Origin: Dysgonomonas mossii
Lineage (GTDB): Bacteria; Bacteroidota; Bacteroidia; Bacteroidales; Dysgonomonadaceae
Assembly: GCF_004569505.1 (NCBI RefSeq)
Contig: NZ_SPPK01000002.1
Location: 496,001-560,000, forward strand
Reading direction: 5' to 3'
Length of the DNA stretch: 64,000 nt
Shown here: positions 9,724 to 19,373 of the stretch, piece by piece
How positions within the stretch are numbered: the stretch's first letter is position 1
How the letters are laid out: each line of letters starts with the position of its first letter
Notes under the pieces: model-generated
What the model was told of the DNA's origin: nothing
Databases searched by the model: none
The model's input: only the letters and a program-made list of their open reading frames with translations
Position numbers and translations under genes: made by a program

Positions 9724-9731
9724 ATAAAATA

Positions 9732-10775
9732 ATGGAGATTGCACTTATTTTAGAAAAGTTGATCCTTATCGTTCTTGTGTTTGCTGTCACAATGCTTTTT
9801 GCGTTGTATTCTACTTATGCAGAACGTAAGGTAGCCGGTTTTTTACAAGATCGTCTCGGCCCGAACCGTGCAGGTATCTTTGGTTTGCTACAGCCTCTTT
9901 GCGATGGAGCAAAGTTGTTTGCCAAAGAAGACCTCATGCCAAATACGCCGAATAAGATTCTCTTTGTTGTAGGTCCGGCTGTTGCCATGACAGTCTCTTT
10001 GCTTGGGGGGGCGTTGATCCCATGGGCAGAGAAATTTGTTATAGCAGGCTATGGAGAGGTTAAACCTTACATCGGAGATGTAAATGTAGCTATTCTATAT
10101 ATTGTAGCTGTATTATCTACAAGCGTATATGGTGTTGTAATCGGAGGATGGGCATCAAATAATAAATATTCCCTGATGGGAAGTATCCGTGCCGGAGCAC
10201 AGATGATTTCGTATGAAATAGCAATGGGGCTTTCTCTTATTGCGCTGATTATGATGACAGGTTCTTTGAGTCTGGTAGATATCACTCAACAGCAAAGTGG
10301 CTGGCATGGTATGCAATGGAATGTGATTTATCAGCCATTGACCTTTATTATTTTCCTTGTTTGTTCGTTTGCAGAATGTAACCGTACACCGTTCGACCTT
10401 GCAGAATGTGAGTCGGAGCTGGTTAACGGACACCATGTCGAATATTCTTCGTTGGGAATGGGATTCTATATGTTCTCCGAATATGCGAGCATGTTTTTCT
10501 CATCTGCATTTATCTCTGTTCTTTTCTTTGGAGGATACAATTATCCCGGAATAGATTGGGTAACAGAAAACTGGGGTATAAATATGGCTAGTGGTCTGGG
10601 TGTACTATCACTTCTAGCTAAAACCTCATTCTTTATTTTCTTCTATATGTGGGTGCGCTGGACAATACCGAGATTCAGATACGACCAACTGATGAAACTG
10701 GGATGGAAAATGCTGTTTCCGTTGGCAATAGTAAATATCATCTTGGTAGGAATTTTTGTCCTGATTTTTAAATGA
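9732..10775 (+). CDS. nuoH: NADH-quinone oxidoreductase subunit H
   Basis: 347 residues, about eight membrane helices. It has the N-terminal YAERKVAGFLQDRLGPNR segment and the conserved acidic loop RTPFDLAECESELVNG, which lines the quinone entry channel and couples it to the membrane arm. The usual Gly-Phe/His-x-Glu-Tyr part reads NGHHVEYS. Position and length are normal. Confidence 0.97.
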   Translation: MEIALILEKLILIVLVFAVTMLFALYSTYAERKVAGFLQDRLGPNRAGIFGLLQPLCDGAKLFAKEDLMPNTPNKILFVVGPAVAMTVSLLGGALIPWAEKFVIAGYGEVKPYIGDVNVAILYIVAVLSTSVYGVVIGGWASNNKYSLMGSIRAGAQMISYEIAMGLSLIALIMMTGSLSLVDITQQQSGWHGMQWNVIYQPLTFIIFLVCSFAECNRTPFDLAECESELVNGHHVEYSSLGMGFYMFSEYASMFFSSAFISVLFFGGYNYPGIDWVTENWGINMASGLGVLSLLAKTSFFIFFYMWVRWTIPRFRYDQLMKLGWKMLFPLAIVNIILVGIFVLIFK

Positions 10776-10791
10776 AAATAAGAAATTAGCG

Positions 10792-11325
10792 ATGTCAATA
10801 GAAAAAATATCATTATCAGGAAGAAAAACGGAGGTTGTTGATAAAAACATGACCTTCGCAGAAAAGATATACTTTCCTGCTGTGATAAAAGGGCTTATAA
10901 TTACAATTAAGCACTTTTTCAAGAAGAAGGCGACTGTTCAGTATCCTGAGCAACAACGCGAATTTAGCCCTGTATATCGTGGACAGCATGTATTGATGCG
11001 TGACGATCAGGGGCGTGAACGCTGTACGGCATGCGGGTTGTGTGCCTTGTCTTGTCCGGCAGAAGCAATCACGATGGTGGCTGCTGAGCGTAAAAAAGGA
11101 GAAGAACATCTGTACCGTGAAGAAAAATATGCTTCGGAATATGAAATAAATATGCTACGCTGTATATTTTGCGGAATATGCGAAGAGGCTTGTCCGAAAG
11201 AAGCTATTTTCTTAACCAAGTCTAAGCTTCTGGTGAAGCCGAAATTAGAACGTGAAGACTTTATCTATGGAAAAGATAAACTCGTGATTTCGGTAGAGGA
11301 TGCCAAAGCACGCAAATATGATTAA
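10792..11325 (+). CDS. nuoI: NADH-quinone oxidoreductase subunit I
   Basis: 177 residues. Two complete [4Fe-4S] ferredoxin motifs, C78/C81/C84/C88 and C124/C127/C130/C134, bind clusters N6a and N6b, which connect NuoG to NuoB. An N-terminal amphipathic stretch before the clusters probably touches the membrane, as in the family. Confidence 0.97.
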   Translation: MSIEKISLSGRKTEVVDKNMTFAEKIYFPAVIKGLIITIKHFFKKKATVQYPEQQREFSPVYRGQHVLMRDDQGRERCTACGLCALSCPAEAITMVAAERKKGEEHLYREEKYASEYEINMLRCIFCGICEEACPKEAIFLTKSKLLVKPKLEREDFIYGKDKLVISVEDAKARKYD

Positions 11326-11350
11326 ATAGATATACGAGATAAATAATGAT

Positions 11351-11854
11351 ATGATTACAATAATTTTTTATATTCTGGCAACCATAACACTCGGTACGGG
11401 ACTTCTGACGGTATTGTCTAAGAATCCTATCCATAGTGCAGTGTATATGATTATCTGTTTTTTCTCCATATCGGGGCACTTTTTGCTGTTGAATGCTTTG
11501 TTTCTATCGGTTATAAATATTGTGGTTTATGCCGGAGCTATCATGGTGTTATTGCTATTTACTCTGATGCTTATGAACCTGAGTGAAAGCCACGAGCCAA
11601 AGAAAAAAGTGATCAGTCGTGTGGCGGCTACAATATCGAGCTGCTTGATGGGAATTGTCCTGTTGGCTGCGCTCTTGAAGGCTACGCCTGTGATAGAAAC
11701 ATACAAAACCGAGGGGTTAGACTATCAGTCGGTAAGTATTATTGGTCAGGTGCTGCTTGACGAGTATTTAGTGCCATTTGAATTTGCTGCTATATTGCTT
11801 ATAACGGCTATGATCGGGGCAGTACTTATTTCTAAAAAAGAGAAAAAAGCTTAA
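11351..11854 (+). CDS. nuoJ: NADH-quinone oxidoreductase subunit J
   Basis: 167 residues with five predicted helices. It contains the typical NPIHSAVYMI, the VVYAGAIMVLLLF segment of the third helix, and a C-terminal AAILLITAMIGAVL helix. NuoJ lies at the start of the central hydrophilic axis of the membrane arm. An ATG at 11346 opens only a two-codon frame, so the ATG at 11351 is the start. Confidence 0.96.
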   Translation: MITIIFYILATITLGTGLLTVLSKNPIHSAVYMIICFFSISGHFLLLNALFLSVINIVVYAGAIMVLLLFTLMLMNLSESHEPKKKVISRVAATISSCLMGIVLLAALLKATPVIETYKTEGLDYQSVSIIGQVLLDEYLVPFEFAAILLITAMIGAVLISKKEKKA

Positions 11855-11857
11855 GCT

Positions 11858-12181
11858 ATGCTGAATAATATATTAGAACAAGTAGGAATTGACAATTACA
11901 TCTACCTCTGCATACTATTGTTTTGTGTAGGTGCAATTGGAATATTGTATCGTAGGAGTACGATTGTGATGTTAATGTCGGTAGAATTGATGCTGGCTTC
12001 AGCCAATATGTTGTTGGCTGTTTTTTCTGTGTATCATCAGGATCCCAGCGGACAAGTGTTTGTGATATTCTCATTGGCCGTAGCTGCGGCAGAGGTGGCT
12101 GTCGGATTGGCTATTTTGGTTGCCATCTACAGAAACATAGGCACGATAGATATTGATGAATTGAAAAACTTAAAAGGATAA
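11858..12181 (+). CDS. nuoK: NADH-quinone oxidoreductase subunit K
   Basis: 107 residues, three helices. The two buried glutamates of the family are present in MSVELMLAS (second helix) and VAAAEVAVGL (third helix); they belong to the proton pathway beside NuoN. The start is 3 bases after the nuoJ stop. Confidence 0.97.
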   Translation: MLNNILEQVGIDNYIYLCILLFCVGAIGILYRRSTIVMLMSVELMLASANMLLAVFSVYHQDPSGQVFVIFSLAVAAAEVAVGLAILVAIYRNIGTIDIDELKNLKG

Positions 12182-12187
12182 ATTTGG

Positions 12188-14062
12188 ATGGAAACAATAT
12201 TAGTATTAATACTCTTGCTTAGTCCGTTTATCGGTTTCTCAATCAATTTGCTGGTTGGTAAAAAATTAACGGGGCGCACATTACCCGGAATTATTGCTAC
12301 CACAGCTGTAATTATCAGTTTTGTAATATCTCTATACCTTTTCATCCAAAATCTTTCTACAGGTGAGGTTTTTAATGTCAACCTGTTTCAGTGGATTGCA
12401 TTAGGGGAGTTTACAACTGATCTGTCTTTCACGCTCGACCAACTGTCTCTAGTATGGTTGTTGTTTGTGACAGGTATCGGTACGCTGATACACATCTATT
12501 CGATGGGGTATATGCACGATGATGAAAATATAGACCGTTATTTCTCATATCTGAATTTATTTATCTTCTTTATGACGATACTTGTTTCGGGAAGCAATCT
12601 TCTCGTTATGTTTATCGGTTGGGAAGGTGTAGGTTTGTGTTCTTATCTGCTTATCGGCTTTTGGTCGAGAAATCATAAAAACAACGATGCGGCAAAGAAA
12701 GCCTTTGTGATGAACCGTATCGGAGACTTAGGTTTCCTTATCGGTATTTTTACATTGGGTTATATGTTCAAAACGGTGGACTATGTTTCGCTAAAAGATC
12801 TTGTTACCAGTCCCGACCCACTGTTAGGCGTTGCCACATTGGCATTGTTTATAGGGGCTACAGGTAAAAGTGCACAGATACCTTTATATACTTGGTTGCC
12901 AGATGCGATGGCAGGTCCTACTCCTGTATCGGCACTGATACATGCTGCAACGATGGTTACAGCGGGTATATTTATGGTGACTCGATTGAATTTTATATTC
13001 GACTTGACTCCCGATATTCAGACTGTGATTGCTATTGTAGGTGCTGTAACTGCATTATTTGCTGCAACGATAGCTCTTACACAAAATGATATAAAGAAAG
13101 TACTTGCATACTCTACCGTATCGCAGCTCGGGCTGATGTTCTTGGCTCTTGGGCTCGGTGCTTATCACGTAGCAGTATTTCATGTGATTACACATGCATT
13201 CTTTAAGGCTTGTTTATTCCTTGGCTCGGGTTCAGTTATCCATGCTATGGGAGGTGAACAGGATATGCGCAAGATGGGAGGTCTTAAGAATAAGATGAAG
13301 ACGACGTATTATACGTTCTTGATCTCTACGTTATCAATTGCAGGTATTCCTCCTTTGGCAGGTTTCTTCTCCAAAGATGAAATCATGCTGACAGCTTTCG
13401 AGCATAATATCTTCTTATGGATTCTAGCAGCACTGGCATCTTTGCTTACTGCATTCTATATGTTCCGTTTGCTATATCTTACATTCTTCAAAGAGTTTAG
13501 AGGTACAGAAGAACAGAAACATCATTTGCACGAATCGCCAAGCAGTATGACTCTGCCGCTTATCGTACTGGCTTTCTTAGCATTTTTCGGAGGGCTTATC
13601 AGTATTCCTTTCGGAGGGCTTAGCTGGTTGAACGCTTACTTAGAGCCAATATTACCGGGTATTACAGGCGAGCATGCTCCTGTAGACCAGATGGTGTTGA
13701 CAATGGTAATTTCTACTATCATCGCTATAGTTGGTATTGCATTGGCATACTTTAAATATATAAAGAAATCTGAAGTCCCTGCTGAGGATGATGAGATTTC
13801 GGGAGTTGCTAAAGTATCTTATAACAAATTCTACATTGATGAAATATACGATGCATTATTTGTAAAACCTCTTTATGCTTTAGCCGGCTTCTTTGAAAGT
13901 ATAGTAGAGAGAGCATTAAAAAATATACTGAAAAGCTTCGGAGGCTTGGTCGAGTTATTGACAGTTCCGGCGCGAAGACTACAGAATGGAAGTCTCGGTT
14001 TTTATCTGTTTTTCTTTGTGTTGGGATTCAGTGCATTAATCATCTGTTTATTTCTTGTATAA
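12188..14062 (+). CDS. nuoL: NADH-quinone oxidoreductase subunit L
   Basis: 624 residues, an antiporter-like distal subunit. It has the conserved helix-5 Glu in GWEGVGLCSYLLIG, the KSAQIPLYTWLPDAM segment, HAATMVTAGIF and the C-terminal amphipathic helix region that runs along the membrane arm. NuoL is one of three proton-translocating antiporter-type subunits. Confidence 0.98.
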   Translation: METILVLILLLSPFIGFSINLLVGKKLTGRTLPGIIATTAVIISFVISLYLFIQNLSTGEVFNVNLFQWIALGEFTTDLSFTLDQLSLVWLLFVTGIGTLIHIYSMGYMHDDENIDRYFSYLNLFIFFMTILVSGSNLLVMFIGWEGVGLCSYLLIGFWSRNHKNNDAAKKAFVMNRIGDLGFLIGIFTLGYMFKTVDYVSLKDLVTSPDPLLGVATLALFIGATGKSAQIPLYTWLPDAMAGPTPVSALIHAATMVTAGIFMVTRLNFIFDLTPDIQTVIAIVGAVTALFAATIALTQNDIKKVLAYSTVSQLGLMFLALGLGAYHVAVFHVITHAFFKACLFLGSGSVIHAMGGEQDMRKMGGLKNKMKTTYYTFLISTLSIAGIPPLAGFFSKDEIMLTAFEHNIFLWILAALASLLTAFYMFRLLYLTFFKEFRGTEEQKHHLHESPSSMTLPLIVLAFLAFFGGLISIPFGGLSWLNAYLEPILPGITGEHAPVDQMVLTMVISTIIAIVGIALAYFKYIKKSEVPAEDDEISGVAKVSYNKFYIDEIYDALFVKPLYALAGFFESIVERALKNILKSFGGLVELLTVPARRLQNGSLGFYLFFFVLGFSALIICLFLV

Positions 14063-14077
14063 AAATTAAAAAGAAAC

Positions 14078-15511
14078 ATGAATATCACTATTATATTAAT
14101 CATATTATTGGTAGGTGCAATTCTTACTTATTTATCAGGAAATAGATTTGCCTCTAAAGTAGCTATGTTGTTCGGTGTTGCCGCAGCTATTTTTTCGGTA
14201 GCATTATGTCTTAAATACGGAGCAGCAGGAGCAAATTTCAGCATAGATTGGATTAGTAAGCCTAATATCTCGTTTTCGTTAAAGGCCGACGGCTTGTCGA
14301 TGGCAATGATATTAATGACTACGATACTGCTGCCTATAATTATACTGGGTACGCAATCGCGCGAATTTAAGAATGAAAAGATGCTGTATAGCTTAGTCAT
14401 GTTTATGGTTTTTGCTATGGTAGGTGCATTCTTAAGCAGCAACGCTCTTTTGTATTATGTGTTTTGGGAAATGTCTCTTATCCCAATCTATTTTATAATC
14501 GTATTGTGGGGTAACGGCGAAATCGTCAAAAGACGTAAGGCTGCGATGACATTCTTCCTCTTTACATTTGCCGGATCATTGTTTATGCTTGCTGCCATTA
14601 TATACATGTATACAAAAACGGGAAGCTTTCAGCTCGAAGCATTCTATAATGCAAGTCTGAGCCAAACAGAACAAATCTGGATATTTTTGGCATTCTTCCT
14701 TGCTTATGCTATTAAGATACCGATTTTCCCTTTCCATACTTGGCAGGCAAATGTGTATCAGAAAGCACCGGCAATAGGTACTATGTTACTTGCAGGTATT
14801 ATGTCTAAGATGGGAGCATATAGCGTTATTCGTTGGCAGTTGCCCGTAACTCCTTACGCATCAAACGAGTTCAGAACAATAATCGTGATCCTTTGTATTA
14901 TTGGAGTTGTATACGGAGCTATTATGGCGCTGCGTCAGGATGACTTAAAAAGATTTTTAGCGTATGCATCATTGTCTCACGTAGGATTTATTGCGGCGGG
15001 CTCTTATGCCTTGACATACGATGGTCTCGAAGGAGCTGTGATACTTATCCTGGCTCATGGTTTTGGTATTGTGGGTATGTTCTATTCCGCAGATGTAATC
15101 CAAACACGTATGCATACATTGACTATAAGTAAGATGGGGGGTATTAAAGAACATGCTCCAAAGTTTTCGGTGGCGTTTTTTATAAGCATCCTTTCTTCTA
15201 TCGGTATACCGCTTACATTTAACTTTATCGGAGAGTTTACAATAATGTTCGGATTGTATCAGGTAAATCTTTGGTACGCCCTTACAATAGGAACTGCATT
15301 GTTTCTTGGTGCTCTCTTTATGTTGAGAATGTATCAGCAGGTAATGTTAGGAGAACCGTCTGTGAATCCGTTCAGGGATTTGTCGAAGACCGAAACGGTA
15401 GTTTTCGCCTTAATAATAGGAGTACTTATATTTTTCGGGGTGTATGTGAAGCCGGTTACAGACTTGGTATCTACAAGCCTGACAGAGATAGTAATGTATA
15501 TTAACAGATAA
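14078..15511 (+). CDS. nuoM: NADH-quinone oxidoreductase subunit M
   Basis: 477 residues, antiporter-like, about 14 helices. The conserved helix-5 Glu is in FWEMSLIPIYF; the KIPIFPFHTWQANVY and LSHVGFIAAGSYAL segments are typical. It lies between NuoL and NuoN in the membrane arm and carries one proton channel. Confidence 0.98.
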   Translation: MNITIILIILLVGAILTYLSGNRFASKVAMLFGVAAAIFSVALCLKYGAAGANFSIDWISKPNISFSLKADGLSMAMILMTTILLPIIILGTQSREFKNEKMLYSLVMFMVFAMVGAFLSSNALLYYVFWEMSLIPIYFIIVLWGNGEIVKRRKAAMTFFLFTFAGSLFMLAAIIYMYTKTGSFQLEAFYNASLSQTEQIWIFLAFFLAYAIKIPIFPFHTWQANVYQKAPAIGTMLLAGIMSKMGAYSVIRWQLPVTPYASNEFRTIIVILCIIGVVYGAIMALRQDDLKRFLAYASLSHVGFIAAGSYALTYDGLEGAVILILAHGFGIVGMFYSADVIQTRMHTLTISKMGGIKEHAPKFSVAFFISILSSIGIPLTFNFIGEFTIMFGLYQVNLWYALTIGTALFLGALFMLRMYQQVMLGEPSVNPFRDLSKTETVVFALIIGVLIFFGVYVKPVTDLVSTSLTEIVMYINR

Positions 15512-15528
15512 AAATAGCCAGATATATA

Positions 15529-16920
15529 ATGAGTACATTGATAGCCATCTCAGCATTAGGTATAATCTGCCTTTTATTAGAGATATTCAATTTGAGAAAA
15601 ATCCTTATACCAGTTACACTTATCGGACTGATTGCTGTATTGGGGTTGACTGTTACCGAGTTTTACTTAGGACAATCTTTCCTTGGTACGGATAAGTACA
15701 ATATGTTGGTATCAACAGGGTTTTCGCAAGGATTCTCTATCCTGTTTATTATTCTTGCTGTACTGATTCTTGCGATGAGTCCTAAGTTTTATCAAGACAG
15801 AATAGATAAGATTGCCGACTATGTAGCACTGAAGGTTTTTCTAGTGGCCGGAGCTGTGGCTATGGTCTCTTTCGGAAACTTCATTATGTTTTTCGTGGGA
15901 CTCGAGGTATTGTCTATTGCCGCTTATATTTTGGCAGCCAGCGATCCGAAGAACTTGCGAAGTAACGAAGCCGGTATGAAGTATTTCATTATGGGTGCAT
16001 TTGCGTCCAGCTTTATTCTGTTCGGTATTGCTCTCATATATGGTGCATTTGGTTCGTTCGATATAGCTACAGTTGCTATTGCATCTACTGCTCAGGCAGG
16101 ATCTTTACCTATCTGGTTTAGTCTAGGTTTTGTGATGTTGACTGTCGGTTTGATGTTTAAAGCATCTATCGTACCGTTCCACTTTTGGGCACCTGATGTA
16201 TACGAAGGCTCACCTACACTTTCTACCGCTCTGATGAGTACCTTGGTAAAGGTGGCTGCAATAGGGGCATTGTTTAAGGTAGTAACAATATTGTCTGTTG
16301 CAGTAACGCCTGTATATCAGATCGTATTGATCGTCTTGTCTATATTGACAATGACAGTAGGAAACGTAACAGCAATGAAGCAGAAAAACATAAAGCGTAT
16401 GATGGCCTATTCGGGGATATCACACGCCGGTTTTATGATGATGACCTTACTTGCAATTGGCACATCTGCAAATACAGTATTGTATTATGCCGCAGCATAT
16501 AGCTTGGCGGGTATTGCTGCATTCGCTGTAATACTTGGTGTTTGCCGAGGAAAAGACAACGAGGATATGACAAACTTCTTTGGTTTGGTGAAACGTCAGC
16601 CGGTGTTGACTGCAATATTTATTTGCGCATTGTTGTCATTAAGTGGAATTCCTGTTTTTGCAGGTTTCTTTGCTAAGTTCTTTGTGTTTGATCAGATGTT
16701 ACAATCAGGCCACTTAGTTCTTGTTATATTCGGTATTATAAATTCGATTATAGCCGTGTTCTATTATCTGGGAGTAGCAAATATAATGATCACCAAAGAA
16801 AGCGAGACAGAAGAGCCTCTACGAGTTCCTTTCGAATATAAAGCTGTAGCTGTAATCGCTATATCTTTGAATCTATTACTTGGAATTTTCCCTTCTGTAA
16901 TTATGGGTCTGAACTTATAA
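15529..16920 (+). CDS. nuoN: NADH-quinone oxidoreductase subunit N
   Basis: 463 residues, antiporter-like. It shows VGLEVLSIAAYIL with the helix-5 Glu, FKASIVPFHFWAPDVYEG and AYSGISHAGFMMM. It is the last gene of the operon; a strong hairpin follows 22 bases later. All 14 nuo genes of the canonical order A to N are present without insertions. Confidence 0.98.
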   Translation: MSTLIAISALGIICLLLEIFNLRKILIPVTLIGLIAVLGLTVTEFYLGQSFLGTDKYNMLVSTGFSQGFSILFIILAVLILAMSPKFYQDRIDKIADYVALKVFLVAGAVAMVSFGNFIMFFVGLEVLSIAAYILAASDPKNLRSNEAGMKYFIMGAFASSFILFGIALIYGAFGSFDIATVAIASTAQAGSLPIWFSLGFVMLTVGLMFKASIVPFHFWAPDVYEGSPTLSTALMSTLVKVAAIGALFKVVTILSVAVTPVYQIVLIVLSILTMTVGNVTAMKQKNIKRMMAYSGISHAGFMMMTLLAIGTSANTVLYYAAAYSLAGIAAFAVILGVCRGKDNEDMTNFFGLVKRQPVLTAIFICALLSLSGIPVFAGFFAKFFVFDQMLQSGHLVLVIFGIINSIIAVFYYLGVANIMITKESETEEPLRVPFEYKAVAVIAISLNLLLGIFPSVIMGLNL

Positions 16921-16942
16921 TTAGATAGGATATAAAAAATAG

Positions 16943-16976
16943 AAAAGAGCAGATCTGATGGTCTGCTCTTTTTTGT
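16943..16976. terminator. Bidirectional terminator between nuoN and rnfD
   Basis: An 11-base stem AAAAGAGCAGA (16943-16953) pairs with TCTGCTCTTTT (16962-16972) and is followed by more T. The A-rich left arm gives a T-run on the other strand, so it can end both nuo and the convergent rnf transcript. Confidence 0.85.
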
Positions 16977-16993
16977 ATTGATATTTTTCTCGG

Positions 16994-18067
16994 TTATTCC
17001 GCTTTTATTCCTTTCGCTATGAACCTTATGATGCAATAAGCAATATAAATAAATACAAGATACATTATCAATTCTGCATGATGCAGATAGATAACAGCGA
17101 ATGTAGCCATTAGTATACATGCCGTAAGTGATAGACCTTGCCACAAACGGGTAAGAATATCTAATTTTTGTCCCCATACATTCGGACGGAATACCCAATT
17201 GATAGGTACAACGAAGGCATTCAACAATAGTATCGAGTAAGACATGTATTCATACTTCACATCATTGATGATGCAGAGTATTGCTGTTAAACCTATCATC
17301 GCTCCATAATATAACTTTCCATAGTTGGTGGTTGCACTTGTGGGCATGTCTGTTGCCATAAATATAGTGCCGAGTAATAAGCCTCCCAAAGAAAATTGTA
17401 TTGTATATTCGGTCAGGTTAGATAAGGTTAGCAGTAATGTTGTGAAAGCCGCTAATAAGGCAAATGGGATGTGCCATGAGATTCTTTGCCTAATCAACAA
17501 GAACAAACCACCTAGCACCAAAAAGAATATCGAATATTCGCCTATTGCTCCCGATGCTTTATAAAATAATTGGTTTATAAAACTGTCGTTGAATATATTG
17601 AGCTCATTTATATTCACTGCTGTCTTGTCGTACCAAATAGTGCGTGAAGCCATTACAGCGGGAAAGAATACAGTCATAAACTCTCGTCCGATCAGCGCAG
17701 GATTGAATATATTACGTCCTAAGCCACCCCAGAGTAATTTCCCGAACAGAACGGCCATGCTTCCTCCGAATGCAACAACATAGAGAGGAGTGAAAGGTGC
17801 TATTGTGAATGCAAGCAGAATTCCCGAAATAATGGCTGACCCGTCAGAAAGAGATTCCGTGTTTTTGGAAAAGATAATGGAGAATAAAAATTCTGTTAAT
17901 AACGCACTTCCTACTGCCACCAAGATTACCATGACAGGTACAAACCCGAATGCCAGATACGACATGGCTATACATGGAAGCAATGCTAAAATAACATCAG
18001 CCATTACACGGCTGGTACTGTCACTTTTTCTGACAAAGGGTGCAAATATTGTTTTATCTGATTGCAT
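16994..18067 (-). CDS. rnfD: RnfD/NqrB family membrane flavoprotein
   Basis: 357 residues with about ten membrane helices, of normal length for RnfD. Residues 240-246 read DMPTSAT, which fits the flavinylation site D-x-x-[ST]-[AGS]-x-T recognised by ApbE; FMN would attach to T246. GGLGRNIFNPAL is the typical NqrB/RnfD segment. In known Rnf complexes RnfD passes electrons with RnfG and RnfAE to ferredoxin or NAD while moving Na+ or H+. The start overlaps rnfC by 14 bases. No RnfG, RnfA, RnfE or RnfB is encoded nearby, so the complex formed here is unclear. Confidence 0.88.
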   Translation of the reverse strand: MQSDKTIFAPFVRKSDSTSRVMADVILALLPCIAMSYLAFGFVPVMVILVAVGSALLTEFLFSIIFSKNTESLSDGSAIISGILLAFTIAPFTPLYVVAFGGSMAVLFGKLLWGGLGRNIFNPALIGREFMTVFFPAVMASRTIWYDKTAVNINELNIFNDSFINQLFYKASGAIGEYSIFFLVLGGLFLLIRQRISWHIPFALLAAFTTLLLTLSNLTEYTIQFSLGGLLLGTIFMATDMPTSATTNYGKLYYGAMIGLTAILCIINDVKYEYMSYSILLLNAFVVPINWVFRPNVWGQKLDILTRLWQGLSLTACILMATFAVIYLHHAELIMYLVFIYIAYCIIRFIAKGIKAE

Positions 18068-19346
18068 TTGCTAGTTCTTTAAGTTTTACTTTTCCTTCTT
18101 TTATGCTTTCTATAAGCGGCACATTACTTGGGCAGATGTATTCGCAAGCTGCGCATTCGATGCAACTGCTGATACTGTATTTCTCAAGATTGAAGTATTT
18201 CTTCTTTCTATAGTTTTCTTCAAACTTCATTGGCATCAGCCGCATAGGGCATACGTCGACGCAATAACCGCACGAGATACAATTACTCCGTTTTATTTCT
18301 TCTTTCTTTAGGAATAGTATTCCCGATGCTCCTTTGGTTACAGGTATCGACAGGTCTTGTATTGCCTTCCCCATCATCGGGCCTCCCTGTACGATGGTAT
18401 TACTCGAAGTTTCTATCCCTAGCGATTTTGTGATATGTCGTATCGGTGTTCCTATTTTCACTTCGTAATTGCCATAATTAATAGATCGCTCACCTGAGAT
18501 TGTTATTATTCGGCTGATAACTGGTTTGTGATTTACTACCGCCTGATAAACAGAGTAGATAGTACCGATATTACTCACTATAATTCCCGCTTCGGCTGGT
18601 CGCTTCGATCTTGGTAGTTCAATGCCTATGGCAGACTTTATTAATTGCAGCTCGCCACCTTGAGGGTACTGATCGGGCAATAATATTGCATTGTAGCCTT
18701 TATGTTCTTCTTGTTGCAGATATGGAGCAAATACTTTTAAAAGTTCTCTATTCTGATGCTCTATACCAATGATAACATTGTCGGCATTAAGTATCTTTTT
18801 TATGATATCAATTCCTTTAAATAGCTCTTCGGTACGTTCTGCCATCAGTGAATAATCTGACGTAAGATAAGGTTCGCACTCTGCACCGTTTACAATAAAG
18901 GTATGGATCTTATGTTCCCCTACGCTATATTTTATAGCTGTCGGAAATTGAGCGCCACCTTGTCCTACTATACCTGCATCCTTAATTCGCTCTATCAACT
19001 CTTCGGGGCTACATTGGTTGTAGTCTTTGTGCGAAATGTCGTTTACTTCTTCGTCCTTATAGTCGTTCTGGATAACGATGGTTTTTACAGAAGAGCCATC
19101 TGCAAAAGGATAGTCTTTTGTTTCCAAAATCACGCCCGATACCGGCGCATGTACTTTGGTCGCAAACTTATCCTTTACTTCTCCTATCAATTGATATTTC
19201 TTGATTTTATCGCCAACATTGACAACAGGAGTAGGAGCACAGCCTAAATATTCTGCGAGGGGAATGTATAGAAATGGAGCGTCTTCAATAGCCTGAATAC
19301 TCTTCTTCTTGGTTTTCCCTTTCATCGAAAGTATGTGCATTATCAT
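18054..19346 (-). CDS. rnfC: RnfC-like NADH-oxidising Fe-S protein
   Basis: 430 residues. The order is an N-terminal barrel-sandwich region (VGDKIKKYQLIG), a NuoF-like nucleotide/FMN domain (VGQGGAQFPTAIKY, NGAECEPY), a SLBB-like segment, and two [4Fe-4S] motifs near the C-terminus, CISCGYCVDVCP and CIECAACEYICP. In Rnf complexes RnfC oxidises or reduces NAD(H) on the cytoplasmic side. The start at 19346 gives MIMHILSMKGK; a later Met is equally possible. It lies 27 bases after apbE in the same operon. Confidence 0.9.
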   Translation of the reverse strand: MIMHILSMKGKTKKKSIQAIEDAPFLYIPLAEYLGCAPTPVVNVGDKIKKYQLIGEVKDKFATKVHAPVSGVILETKDYPFADGSSVKTIVIQNDYKDEEVNDISHKDYNQCSPEELIERIKDAGIVGQGGAQFPTAIKYSVGEHKIHTFIVNGAECEPYLTSDYSLMAERTEELFKGIDIIKKILNADNVIIGIEHQNRELLKVFAPYLQQEEHKGYNAILLPDQYPQGGELQLIKSAIGIELPRSKRPAEAGIIVSNIGTIYSVYQAVVNHKPVISRIITISGERSINYGNYEVKIGTPIRHITKSLGIETSSNTIVQGGPMMGKAIQDLSIPVTKGASGILFLKKEEIKRSNCISCGYCVDVCPMRLMPMKFEENYRKKKYFNLEKYSISSCIECAACEYICPSNVPLIESIKEGKVKLKELANAIR

Positions 19347-19373
19347 AGCTTTTGTTATTTTAATTTGAAATAA